NCBI RefSeq assembly: GCF_002995845.1
Contig: NZ_PVXP01000007.1
Location: 27,889 to 91,888, forward strand
Reading direction: 5' to 3'
Length of the DNA: 64,000 nt
DNA from: Clostridium luticellarii
GTDB taxonomy: Bacteria; Bacillota; Clostridia; Clostridiales; Clostridiaceae
The number at the start of each line of letters is the position of its first letter. Within the stretch, counting starts at the first letter, position 1. Shown piece by piece: positions 26,594 through 34,945 of this stretch. The notes under the pieces are model-generated. The model saw only the letters and a list, made by a program, of their open reading frames with translations. It ran no database searches and was not told where the DNA came from. Made by a program: the position numbers and the translations under genes.

Positions 26594-26981
26594 AAAATAG
26601 ACACCCTATTAAAGGATGCCTATTTTAAAATATAATTAAGGGAGATCTAATTAATTAAGTATCTGTTGGTGGTTGCATTTAATTTTATCATGCCCTGCAA
26701 CCACAGGCACCAATTACACTCATAATTATCTTTAAAGGAGACAATATTTGAAAATAATCTATAATAAACTAAGGGTATATCTCATCTCCTTAGAACACTT
26801 ATAATTATATAAAGTATTTATTACATCTTAATGTCATATTAATAAACTATTTGTTAACATTATGAAATAAGCACCTGTAACTTAGGTGCTCACTTCATTG
26901 TATAATTTTTAAGGAGAACAACTTTTGAAATTATTTAGAATGCCCTCTGGAATAGTTATTATTATACTTGTAAATTATTAA
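26594..26981 (+). repeat. Three hairpin plus Shine-Dalgarno units with tiny TTG frames
   Basis: A 648-base gap lacks a normal gene. It contains three similar units. (1) Hairpin 26594-26626, then TATAATTAAGGGAGA. (2) Hairpin 26669-26704 with 9-base arms (GTGGTTGCA / TGCAACCAC), then TAATTATCTTTAAAGGAGA and TTG at 26748 opening an 18-codon frame to 26804. (3) Hairpin 26870-26890 (AGCACCT / AGGTGCT), then TATAATTTTTAAGGAGA and TTG at 26925 opening an 18-codon frame to 26981. The two tiny peptides start MK and have hydrophobic parts. They may be decayed gene starts from phage or mobile DNA, or real micro-peptides. Not assigned as genes. Confidence 0.4.
26866..26892 (-). terminator. Probable terminator after the methyltransferase gene
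   Basis: Minus-strand AGCACCT-AAGTTAC-AGGTGCT followed by TATTTCAT, about 125 bases past the methyltransferase stop. The T-run is weak. The same hairpin is part of the repeat unit described for this region. Confidence 0.5.
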
Positions 26982-27014
26982 CAAGATAAGTATTAAATGT
27001 TAACTATTTATTAA

Positions 27015-27818
27015 CTATTTTACTGCAATACGCATACGATAACAAAAACCTATTTCAAATTCACTATTGCCAAATATATCAGTAATTTTTTCTTTAAAAG
27101 AAAGTAAAAAAGGCTTAATTTCATCCTTCTCAGCTTTAAGAATAGCTTGAAGTCCCCCCTGACTTAAAGCAAGTGCAATAAATCTCTGCGCATTGCAATT
27201 TTCAGAATTCAAGAATACTATTTCTCTTACATATTGAAATTTACCACTATTTTTTATATTTATAAGATGACTATTTTTATCCCATCTTTTAAGGCTATTT
27301 TTAATATTGGGATCTGTTAATTCAATCTCCTTTACTTTGTCAAAAAGCTTATTGTATTCAATTTCCGCTTTTAAATCACATACTGGCGGCCAATCACAAT
27401 CATAGGTTGCAAAAATACCATTCTTCTTCAATATTCTTGATACCTCATTCAACGTAGTTTCTGGATTCATCCAGTGAAATGATTGTGAACACGTAACAAC
27501 ATCTGCAAAGTTATTATCTAATCCAGTATTATCTGAAAACGCAGAAATAAATTCTAAGTTCTTTAAACAATTTGACTTTTTTCTAGCTACACTGATCATG
27601 TCGGTACTTGGCTCTAAACCAATAACCCTATCGCTTACATCACTCCAAATTCTTGTAGAAAGTCCTGTACCACACCCTAAATCTACTACAGCAGAAGGTT
27701 TTTTACTTAAATATTTCAATATCAATTCTATAACTTTTTCTGGACATTTAGGCCTCGCACTATCATAAATATCAGCAAACCCTTTAAATCTATCTGCATT
27801 AAGTTTCAGATTTCCCAT
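27015..27818 (-). CDS. SAM-dependent class I methyltransferase
   Basis: A 267-residue methyltransferase with motif I VVDLGCGTGLSTRIW (residues about 42-56), an acidic end to strand 2 (VIGLEPS), motif II region FADVVTCSQSFHWM and motif III RILKKNGIFATYD. This is the Ubie/type-11 group, and FHWM is common in trans-aconitate-type and related small-molecule methyltransferases. ATG 27818 (MGNLKLNADRF) is preferred with AAAGGAAG about 10 bases upstream; the alternative ATG at 27839 lacks a ribosome site. Substrate unknown. It is the outermost gene of the accessory block, beside the structured RNA. Confidence 0.88.
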   Translation of the reverse strand: MGNLKLNADRFKGFADIYDSARPKCPEKVIELILKYLSKKPSAVVDLGCGTGLSTRIWSDVSDRVIGLEPSTDMISVARKKSNCLKNLEFISAFSDNTGLDNNFADVVTCSQSFHWMNPETTLNEVSRILKKNGIFATYDCDWPPVCDLKAEIEYNKLFDKVKEIELTDPNIKNSLKRWDKNSHLINIKNSGKFQYVREIVFLNSENCNAQRFIALALSQGGLQAILKAEKDEIKPFLLSFKEKITDIFGNSEFEIGFCYRMRIAVK

Positions 27819-27885
27819 ATTTAATATTCTTCCTTTCATACTTTAATTAATATAGTATATTATCATAATAGCAATATTATTTGTA

Positions 27886-28222
27886 AACAATATGCAGAGC
27901 AGACATCCGCCGTATAGGGCGCCTACTCTGCAATATAAACACTATTGAAAATATTTCAACTAACATGGCAGCCCCTTATAAGAGACTGCCATACTGCACT
28001 ATCAGTGCATTGTCAAGCTAGCTGACCTGGTCTTTGACCCCACACTCGCCTGCTGGAATTTTCACTACCCGGATTTACCCTCTCATTACTAATCCTCTCG
28101 CATTTATGGCGGCAGGACTTACCTCTAAGCCGCACCGTGCTCATTAAATATTTTATTTAACTTACGTGGATCGTTTCGCCTGCGACTGGCATCGACTTTC
28201 AACCACAAACCTAGCCCAACTA
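27886..28222 (-). ncRNA. Structured non-coding RNA, probable raiA motif RNA
   Basis: About 340 bases after comFC with higher GC than other intergenic DNA and no credible frame. Several hairpins are visible: ATGGCAG/CTGCCAT (27965-27992), TGCACT-ATC-AGTGCA (27995-28009), GGTC-TTT-GACC (28029-28039), GCGGC/GCCGC around 28110-28133, and GCAGAG...CTCTGC (27894-27931). It is the right size and place for the raiA motif RNA, which in clostridia lies between comFC and hpf (raiA). Here hpf is 16.5 kb further on. I cannot recall or align the consensus, so the family name rests on context. The strand is assumed to be that of comFC. Confidence 0.6.
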
Positions 28223-28227
28223 TTAAA

Positions 28228-28908
28228 TTATACCTTACTTTTTGCTCCAGTCAATACATTAACTTTTTTTGCTCCATTTTTCAGGAGCTCAAAACTACAG
28301 CAAAAAACAGTAGCACCAGTGGTTATAACATCATCCACCAACAAAATACTTTTATTTTTAATATGATGGACATCACAGACTTTAAAACTCCCGTACATAT
28401 TATTCCATCGTTCTTCTCTGCTCAGCCCTATTTGATCCATGGTATCCGTGGTTTTTGTTAAACAATGTACAACAGGCTTTTTAAAATATTTTCCCAAAAT
28501 TTTTGCCAGATACTCTCCTTGATTATACCCTCTATTTTTAAAAGATTTCTCTGTCATGGGAACATAAGTCAGCACATCAAAGAATATATTGTTACTGCAT
28601 ATGGTATCCTTCATATAAGATGCTATTACATCTCCTGATCTAAAAGAACTCTTATACTTTAATTTTATTATAAGCTCCATCATGACACCCGAATAATATG
28701 AGCTGCTGTAACAATCAAATTGACAATTATTTTTTTCAATTTTAAATCCAGTCCTACAAATTTTTATATCCTTTTTACAGACTTCACATATATTTTCATC
28801 ATCATATACATCCCTTTTGCAGATTACACATTTTTCATCACCACAATATATCAGCCCCAATATACAATCCCACAAAAAAACTAACTTTTCAGTAAACCCA
28901 TGTCCCAT
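28228..28908 (-). CDS. comFC: ComFC-family phosphoribosyltransferase-like protein
   Basis: A 226-residue protein of the ComFC/GntX family, linked with DNA uptake. N-terminal double zinc ribbon with CVICKRD and CEVCKKD (residues about 27-50), then a type I phosphoribosyltransferase fold. PRPP-binding loop SILLVDDVITTGAT near residue 190, and the family signature NRGYNQGEYLAK. Start ATG 28908 lies within the end of the comFA-like gene (28-base overlap), showing translational coupling. It is followed directly by the structured RNA. Confidence 0.93.
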   Translation of the reverse strand: MGHGFTEKLVFLWDCILGLIYCGDEKCVICKRDVYDDENICEVCKKDIKICRTGFKIEKNNCQFDCYSSSYYSGVMMELIIKLKYKSSFRSGDVIASYMKDTICSNNIFFDVLTYVPMTEKSFKNRGYNQGEYLAKILGKYFKKPVVHCLTKTTDTMDQIGLSREERWNNMYGSFKVCDVHHIKNKSILLVDDVITTGATVFCCSFELLKNGAKKVNVLTGAKSKV

Positions 28909-29903
28909 GCTTCTCTATTAAAGTTCCTGGTTATATTTCTAGCCTGTTCCATATCTTCCGTTTCCAAATTGGCCACCATTATAACCTCTCCCTTTACATT
29001 CATTTCACCTCTTTTTATACTTCCACATAAGTAAACAAATTTTTTATAGCTGAGATCTGCATTATCAGCAAAATACACCATTATATCTGAATTTTTTGCA
29101 TTGGCTATAATCTGTCTGAAACTGTCAGTTATCAATATCGAATCCTTCACCTGAAAAAATTTATTCATAGATTTCCTACCGGATTCTTCTTCAATAAAAT
29201 ATATAATATTTTTGCATAAATTTTTACAATAATTATGTATATATGAATAGACATTTGCCACTTTAAATTCATCCGGCACATATATTATGGCTTTTCTCCC
29301 TTCACTTAAAGACCATTTTAAATAGTCATATACTACAAATGGTATGTCTTTATTCATGTCAAATCTAGTAAGTATAGTCCTGGGTTCTACTATAGGACCC
29401 TCCTTTGAGATAGGCAAAAATAATTCTCTGCCATTTCCAAATATATTTTCTATGGAGTACACAATTACCTTGCCATTTTTATAAATAAGCCTATCAATTA
29501 AATTAATTATCTCATATCTGTCATACACCGAAAAACTATTTATGTCATCATATATCACCAATTGGAATTTCTTCTTTAATTTGAGTGCATTATGAAAACT
29601 GGATATTTCAAACAAACAATTTACATTGTTTTCTGGCTTTTTTATATAAGCATAATCCCTGAAATCTGTATATTTTTTTATATTTTTTATTATATCAATG
29701 TTATTGGGCTCCTCATCCGTAATATAGATTACATTTCTATTTTGTCTGACACAGTTCATAATAATATCTATAAAAAAACTGGAAGAATTGTATGGAACAG
29801 AAATAATACTTAAAAACTGCTCTCCAGAACTATCCCATCTCACTATTCCCCTCTCTATTTCCTTTACTTTAGTGATAAAATTCATCTTATTCCACAGTAG
29901 CAT
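28881..29903 (-). CDS. Degenerate ComFA-like protein lacking the ATPase motifs
   Basis: About 340 residues; ATG 29903 is favoured by GGAG ten bases upstream, with ATG 29885 as an alternative. Overlaps recD2 upstream and comFC downstream. The C-terminal half matches ComFA: GPIVEPRTILTRF, then IPFVVYDYLKWSLSEGRKAIIYVPDE, and a final FVYLCGSIKRGEMNVKGEVIMV corresponding to ComFA's QIAGRVGRS...GEVI. The helicase motifs are lost: Walker A (normally GAGKTE) reads SVPYNSSSFFI, Walker B reads VIYDDINSF, and motif VI has lost its arginine pattern. It is either a non-ATPase scaffold or a decaying gene kept open by overlap with its neighbours. Confidence 0.75.
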   Translation of the reverse strand: MLLWNKMNFITKVKEIERGIVRWDSSGEQFLSIISVPYNSSSFFIDIIMNCVRQNRNVIYITDEEPNNIDIIKNIKKYTDFRDYAYIKKPENNVNCLFEISSFHNALKLKKKFQLVIYDDINSFSVYDRYEIINLIDRLIYKNGKVIVYSIENIFGNGRELFLPISKEGPIVEPRTILTRFDMNKDIPFVVYDYLKWSLSEGRKAIIYVPDEFKVANVYSYIHNYCKNLCKNIIYFIEEESGRKSMNKFFQVKDSILITDSFRQIIANAKNSDIMVYFADNADLSYKKFVYLCGSIKRGEMNVKGEVIMVANLETEDMEQARNITRNFNREAWDMGLLKS

Positions 29904-32124
29904 CTGTTTCACTCTCCATTATATCCATTATTCTGTATTTTAATAACGAATACCTTTCAAAGCTTTTATTATTATTTATCATAAAGCTTAATGCCTTTAA
30001 ATCTCCTACCAACACTACCATTTGCTTTGCCCTGGTTATAGCAGTATACAATAGATTTCTATTCATGAGCAGAGGTGGACCCATGAATATGGGAAGAATG
30101 ATTACAGGAAATTCACTTCCCTGGCTTTTATGTATGGTTATTGCGTAGGACAGTTCCAATTCATCTAAATGCATATTATCATATACAACTTTTTTATCCT
30201 CGTCAAATACAACCGTCAATGTATTTTTTTCCTCGTCTATACTTTGGATATATCCAAAATCTCCATTAAAAATTCCTATGCCTTCTTCTGGATTTTGTTC
30301 TGAAACTCCAGTCCATTTTAAAGTATAATCATTTTTAATCTGCATTACCCTGTCACCTGTCCTAAACACAGTGTTCCCACTCTTCTTTTCTTTCTTTTCC
30401 GAAGATTTTGGATTCAAGACCTCCTGAAGTCTTGAATTTAAGTTAGATATCCCCAGAATCCCTTTCCTCATTGGGGACAATATCTGAATATGCTGCATTT
30501 TATTCCAGTTTTTATTGAAATTGGGCAATCTTCTATCAATTAATCCTATCAGTGTATCCATTATAGCCGAAGGTTCTCTGCAATTTATGAAATAAAAATC
30601 TTTGAGCTTCTTGTTCAAAATAGGCATTTCTCCTGAATTTATCCTATGTGCATTTACTATGATCATACTTTCTTTTGACTGTCTGAATATTTCCTTCAAT
30701 CTAACTACTTTTATACAGCCGCTGTCTATAAAATCCCTGAGTACATTTCCTGGACCCACTGAAGGAAGCTGCTGTGCATCTCCCACTATTATGAGTCTGG
30801 TTCCAACAGAAATAGCCTTTAACAAATTATTCATAAGCATTATGTCTATCATGGAAGCTTCGTCTATAATCACCACATCACATTTAAGTGGTGATTCTTC
30901 TCCTCTTGAGAAAAACATGGCCTCTTCATCACTTTCCACTCCCATTTCAAGCAATCTGTGTATGGTCTTAGCCTCTCTTTCAGTAGCTTCCGACATTCTT
31001 TTTGCTGCCCTGCCGGTAGGTGCTCCCATTAAAACTTTACAATTTGCTTTTTCAAATAATTGAATTATACAATTGATTATAGTTGTTTTCCCCGTACCTG
31101 GTCCTCCGGTTATTATTTCCACACCATTTTTCACCGCTCCTTCTATAGCCTCTTTCTGGGAAGGTGCAAATTTAATATTATTTTTATCTTCAAAGTTTTT
31201 AATTTCTTTATTTACATCAAAACCTATATCTTTGTAACTGCTAAAGGCCAAGGTTAAAATTTTTTTTGTCACACTCAATTCGCAATAATAATAGGTTATG
31301 GGAAAAACACAGAGTTTATCATCTTGTTTTTCCAGTTTTATTTTCCCATTTATAGAATCCTCATATATATTGACCTCAAGTTCCTCCCTGGTAACTTTAA
31401 GTATATCCTCCCCCTCTTTTATAAGTCTGTCTATAGGCATATAAGTGTTCCCCAAACTACAAAACTGATTTACCACATATCTTATCCCACTTTGTATCCT
31501 GAAAGAGGAATTCTTTTTTATTCCAAGACTGCCGGCTATCCTGTCAGCTGTTTTAAATCCTATTCCTCCTATCTCCTCTGTAAGTATATACGGATTTTCT
31601 TTCACCTTGCCTATAGAATCAGCTCCAAATTTTTTATGTATTTTTACGCATTGATTTGGGGTAACTCCATAAGTCTGTAAAAATATCATTATATTCCTTA
31701 TTTCATTCTGCCTGGAGTAAGATTCCGCTATCAGCGCTATTTTTTTATCCCCTATACCTTCTATTTCCCTTAGCCTTTTTATGTCATCATCCAATACATG
31801 AAGAGTATCTTTTCCAAATTTTTTGACTATTTTTCTGGCAGTAACAGGTCCTATACCCGATATAATTCCCGAAGACAAATATCTCTCTATACCAGTAATA
31901 GTATCAGGCACTATTTCCTCAGAAGCTTTAACTTTAAACTGACGCCCGAACTGGGGATGCAGCACCCATTCTCCCATAACCTTTAAATTTTTTCCCTCAG
32001 CTATATAGGGTATGCAGCCTACTATAGTCACTGTATTTTCCTTTTCCTTCATTTTAGCAACTACATATCCATTGTCTTTATTTTGAAATATTATATCTTC
32101 TATAGTTCCCTGTAAATCCTGCAT
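29887..32124 (-). CDS. recD2: ATP-dependent RecD2-like helicase
   Basis: A 745-residue SF1B 5'-3' DNA helicase. N-terminal OB-like part, then helix-hairpin-helix repeats (SSGIISGIGPVTARKIVKKFG and REIEGIGDKKIALIAES), then Walker A GGPGTGKTTIINC, motif II DEASMID, motif III GDAQQLPSVGPGNVL, and C-terminal motifs YAITIHKSQGSEFP and TAITRAK. Length is normal for RecD2, which acts without RecBC in Gram-positives. ATG 32124 follows GGAGAG. First gene of the recD2-comFA-comFC unit. Confidence 0.95.
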   Translation of the reverse strand: MQDLQGTIEDIIFQNKDNGYVVAKMKEKENTVTIVGCIPYIAEGKNLKVMGEWVLHPQFGRQFKVKASEEIVPDTITGIERYLSSGIISGIGPVTARKIVKKFGKDTLHVLDDDIKRLREIEGIGDKKIALIAESYSRQNEIRNIMIFLQTYGVTPNQCVKIHKKFGADSIGKVKENPYILTEEIGGIGFKTADRIAGSLGIKKNSSFRIQSGIRYVVNQFCSLGNTYMPIDRLIKEGEDILKVTREELEVNIYEDSINGKIKLEKQDDKLCVFPITYYYCELSVTKKILTLAFSSYKDIGFDVNKEIKNFEDKNNIKFAPSQKEAIEGAVKNGVEIITGGPGTGKTTIINCIIQLFEKANCKVLMGAPTGRAAKRMSEATEREAKTIHRLLEMGVESDEEAMFFSRGEESPLKCDVVIIDEASMIDIMLMNNLLKAISVGTRLIIVGDAQQLPSVGPGNVLRDFIDSGCIKVVRLKEIFRQSKESMIIVNAHRINSGEMPILNKKLKDFYFINCREPSAIMDTLIGLIDRRLPNFNKNWNKMQHIQILSPMRKGILGISNLNSRLQEVLNPKSSEKKEKKSGNTVFRTGDRVMQIKNDYTLKWTGVSEQNPEEGIGIFNGDFGYIQSIDEEKNTLTVVFDEDKKVVYDNMHLDELELSYAITIHKSQGSEFPVIILPIFMGPPLLMNRNLLYTAITRAKQMVVLVGDLKALSFMINNNKSFERYSLLKYRIMDIMESETDATVE

Positions 32125-32202
32125 AGAATCTCTCCTACTTTAATAACATATAAAAAACCTGCAATCTATATCTTTGAATATAATTATAACACATCATTTT
32201 AA

Positions 32203-32243
32203 TTTTAAAAAAGCTCTGTATAATTTTTGAATATACAAAGCTT
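32203..32243 (-). terminator. Terminator after metK
   Basis: Minus-strand AAGCTTTGTATA-TTCAAAAAT-TATACAGAGCTT (one G-U pair) then TTTTTAAAATT, just after the metK stop. Confidence 0.85.
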
Positions 32244-32251
32244 CTAAATGT

Positions 32252-33427
32252 CTAAATGTATTTTTTTATATCCTCAACTTTATCTAATTTTTCCCAAGGC
32301 AAATCTATGTCCGTTCTTCCAAAATGCCCATAAGCTGCAACTTGTCTATATATAGGTCTTCTTAAATTCAAATTTCTTATTATAGCTGCAGGTCTCAAAT
32401 CAAATACCTTCTTCACTATATCAACTATTTTTCCCTCTGATATTTTCCCTGTACCCAAAGTATCTATAGTTATAGATACAGGTTCTGCTACACCTATGGC
32501 ATAAGCAAGCTGTATCTCCAATTTATCTGCAACACCTGCAGCAACCAAATTCTTTGCCACCCACCTTGCAGCATAAGCAGCGGATCTGTCAACCTTGGTT
32601 GGATCCTTCCCCGAAAATGCACCACCGCCGTGTCTTCCATATCCGCCATAAGTATCAACTATTATTTTTCTTCCAGTAAGACCTGAATCCCCCTGTGGTC
32701 CGCCAACCACAAACCTTCCTGTTGGATTTATGAAATATTTTGTATTTTTATCTAAAAATTCGGAAGGAACAATGGGCTTTATGACATTCTCAATTATATC
32801 GCTTTCAATTTGTTCTTTAGTTGCCAGCTCGTCATGTTGTGCAGACACTACCACAGTATCAACTCTAACTGGTTTATTGTCATCATATTCTATAGTCACC
32901 TGAGTTTTTCCGTCCGGCCTCAAATAGCTTAATGTCTTATCTTTTCTCACCTGGGATAATCTTTTTGCCAATTTATGAGCTAGACTTATGGGCATAGGCA
33001 TGTATTCAGAAGTTTCATTAGTCGCAAATCCAAACATCATTCCCTGATCCCCTGCCCCTATTGCATCTATTTCCTGCATCTGTCCCTTCTTGGCTTCCAA
33101 GGATTTATCCACACCCATTGCTATATCTGATGACTGCTCATCGATTGAGCTCATTACTGCACAGGTATCACAATCAAATCCATATTTTGCTCTGGTATAT
33201 CCTATCTCCTTTACAGTTTTCCTAACTATTTTAGGAATATCTACATAGCAATTAGTTGATATTTCTCCCATAACCAATATCATACCTGTAGTAGTAGCAG
33301 TTTCACATGCTACTCTTCCATAAGGATCCTGTTTCAATATAGCATCCAGGATAGCATCTGAAATTTGATCACACATTTTATCTGGATGTCCCTCTGTAAC
33401 TGATTCAGATGTAAATAATTTTCTCAT
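32252..33427 (-). CDS. metK: S-adenosylmethionine synthase
   Basis: A 391-residue enzyme that makes SAM from methionine and ATP. Motifs: [25 protein letters not shown] near the N-terminus, the [13 protein letters not shown]-binding segment and [22 protein letters not shown] 33427 (MRKLFTSE) is preferred because GGAGG is eight bases upstream; an in-frame ATG at 33442 overlaps that site. Controlled by the SAM-I riboswitch in its leader. Ends in its own terminator, so it is monocistronic. Confidence 0.98.
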   Translation of the reverse strand: MRKLFTSESVTEGHPDKMCDQISDAILDAILKQDPYGRVACETATTTGMILVMGEISTNCYVDIPKIVRKTVKEIGYTRAKYGFDCDTCAVMSSIDEQSSDIAMGVDKSLEAKKGQMQEIDAIGAGDQGMMFGFATNETSEYMPMPISLAHKLAKRLSQVRKDKTLSYLRPDGKTQVTIEYDDNKPVRVDTVVVSAQHDELATKEQIESDIIENVIKPIVPSEFLDKNTKYFINPTGRFVVGGPQGDSGLTGRKIIVDTYGGYGRHGGGAFSGKDPTKVDRSAAYAARWVAKNLVAAGVADKLEIQLAYAIGVAEPVSITIDTLGTGKISEGKIVDIVKKVFDLRPAAIIRNLNLRRPIYRQVAAYGHFGRTDIDLPWEKLDKVEDIKKYI

Positions 33428-33453
33428 TTTCAATACCTCCATACTGTATAAAA

Positions 33454-33484
33454 ATAAAAAAGCCTCTTCAAATAAGAAGAGGTT
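33454..33484 (-). terminator. Expression-platform terminator of the SAM riboswitch
   Basis: Minus-strand CCTCTTC-TTATTT-GAAGAGG then CTTTTTTATTTTT, between the S-box aptamer and metK. Confidence 0.9.
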
Positions 33485-33495
33485 AAATAATTAAC

Positions 33496-33606
33496 TGCTC
33501 TCTTATCTTGCAAATCACCTTGCAGGAATTGGCACCTTGGCAAAACTTCTACTGGTTGCCGGGTTTCATCGGGCCTTTTTCCCTCCACCTCTCTGGATAA
33601 GAGCTT
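33496..33606 (-). ncRNA. SAM-I riboswitch (S-box)
   Basis: Minus strand: CTCTTATCCAGAGAGGTGGAGGGA, then GGCCCGATGAAACCCGGCAACC, then AAGGTGCCAATTCCTGCA and the closing GATAAGAGA. These are the S-box core elements in order, with P1 formed by CTCTTATC/GATAAGAG. It sits in the metK leader ahead of a terminator, so metK transcription should stop when SAM is high. Confidence 0.97.
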
Positions 33607-33645
33607 TCACTATATGCTTGTAATATTTGTAAAAATCCTTACAAA

Positions 33646-33668
33646 ATAAAAAACACCATACAGTGCTT
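33646..33668 (-). terminator. Possible terminator of the tRNA cluster
   Basis: Minus-strand AGCAC-TGTATG-GTGTT followed by TTTTATTTTG just after the last tRNA-Tyr. Short five-base-pair stem. Confidence 0.5.
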
Positions 33669-33671
33669 TTA

Positions 33672-33756
33672 TGGTGGAGGAAGATGGATTCGAACCATCG
33701 AAGTCACTGACAACAGATTTACAGTCTGCCCCCTTTGGCCACTCGGGAATTCCTCC
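33672..33756 (-). tRNA. tRNA-Tyr (GTA), copy 1
   Basis: 85 bases with encoded CCA. Acceptor GGAGGAA/TTCCTCC, anticodon stem CAGA around loop CTGTAAA (anticodon GTA), long variable arm of the Tyr type and TTCGAATCC T-loop. Differs from copy 2 by one base in the D arm (GAGTGGCC versus GAGCGGCC). Confidence 0.96.
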
Positions 33757-33761
33757 ACATT

Positions 33762-33837
<76 letters not shown>

Positions 33838-33856
33838 TTATTTTGTTATAAAATAA

Positions 33857-33932
33857 TGGTGGGCACAACAGGGCTCGAACCTGTGACCCTCTGCTTGTAA
33901 GGCAGATGCTCTCCCAGCTGAGCTATGCGCCC
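33857..33932 (-). tRNA. tRNA-Val (TAC)
   Basis: 76 bases with encoded CCA. Acceptor GGGCGCA/TGTGCCC with one G-U pair, anticodon arm TCTGC-CTTACAA-GCAGA (anticodon TAC), GTTCGAGCC T arm. Confidence 0.96.
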
Positions 33933-33940
33933 ACAATATT

Positions 33941-34025
33941 TGGTGGAGGAAGATGGATTCGAACCATCGAAGTCACTGACAACAGATTTACAGTCTGCCC
34001 CCTTTGGCCGCTCGGGAATTCCTCC
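33941..34025 (-). tRNA. tRNA-Tyr (GTA), copy 2
   Basis: 85 bases with encoded CCA, nearly identical to copy 1. Part of a duplicated Thr-Tyr unit on either side of tRNA-Val. Confidence 0.96.
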
Positions 34026-34030
34026 ACATT

Positions 34031-34106
<76 letters not shown>

Positions 34107-34383
34107 TTACCTGCCTGTATAAATTTACATTGTAGTAAAAAACAAAGGCGTTTAACGTAGTTTAGTATACATTTTCGTACAATTATTTTCAAATTTCATA
34201 TCCCAGCAAAATATAATATTAAATGCTCATTACTCAAGTTATCTCATTATTACTTCTAAAATCATATACCTATGATTTAGGCCTAATATTTTACATAACT
34301 CCGTCATATAGATTATATATAGTGTTCTCTGTGAATATTGTCCACATATACTGCTACTGCATGCATAAAAGAAGGTGAATGTA

Positions 34384-34923
34384 TTGACTAAAATAAGATC
34401 CAATTATAAAAATCCGCTGGCATACTATGATCTAGCCCATTTTTTAAAAGATCACATAGACAAAAATACTATTATCGTATGTATTGGAACAGACAGATAC
34501 ATAGGAGACTGCCTGGGCCCTTTGGTAGGCACTATGCTAAAGTGTAAGCATTTCCCTCTACCAGTCTACGGTACCATCTCAGAACCAATACACGCTCTAA
34601 ACATTGAAAGTAAGTTGAATGAAATAAAATTACTTCATCCACACAATAACATTATAGGTATCGATGCGTGTCTAGGTGATTTCGAAGCCATTGGAGAAAT
34701 ACAGGCAAGAGATTTTCCCGTTCATCCTGGAAAGGGAGTGGGTAAATCTCTACCCAACGTAGGAGATTCTTCAATAATAGGCATAGTCGATTCAAATAAT
34801 AATGAAGGTATATTTAGCAATAGCAGTAATATACGCTTAAATCTAATTTTAAACATGGCAGAAGTGATACTTTATTCACTAATTCACTCATATTACCTTT
34901 ACTATAATAAAATCTTGTTGTAA
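34384..34923 (+). CDS. yyaC: YyaC-like putative sporulation protein (DUF1256)
   Basis: A 179-residue protein of the DUF1256 family, related to the spore protease GPR. Motifs: IVCIGTDRYIGDCLGPLVG (residues about 29-47), the GTISEPIHALNI segment, and IIGIDACLGD followed by GKGVGKSLPNVGDSSIIG. The start is taken as TTG 34384, eight bases after AAGG; the in-frame GTG at 34375 overlaps that site, and the nearby ATG is out of frame. It faces the mbl gene with only 22 bases between the stop codons. Exact biochemical role is unproven. Confidence 0.9.
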   Translation: MTKIRSNYKNPLAYYDLAHFLKDHIDKNTIIVCIGTDRYIGDCLGPLVGTMLKCKHFPLPVYGTISEPIHALNIESKLNEIKLLHPHNNIIGIDACLGDFEAIGEIQARDFPVHPGKGVGKSLPNVGDSSIIGIVDSNNNEGIFSNSSNIRLNLILNMAEVILYSLIHSYYLYYNKILL

Positions 34924-34945
34924 TATATGAATTTTACTTCTTTGT

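Noticed and set aside
26417..26635. 72-codon plus-strand frame in the gap after the phage remnant
   Set aside because: No ribosome binding site, composition of AT-rich non-coding DNA, and its end lies in a hairpin.
27840..28227. Coding potential or another large ncRNA such as RNase P RNA or tmRNA
   Set aside because: No credible frame on either strand; the RNase P conserved blocks and a tmRNA tag frame with tRNA-like ends were not found. The raiA RNA fits the context better.
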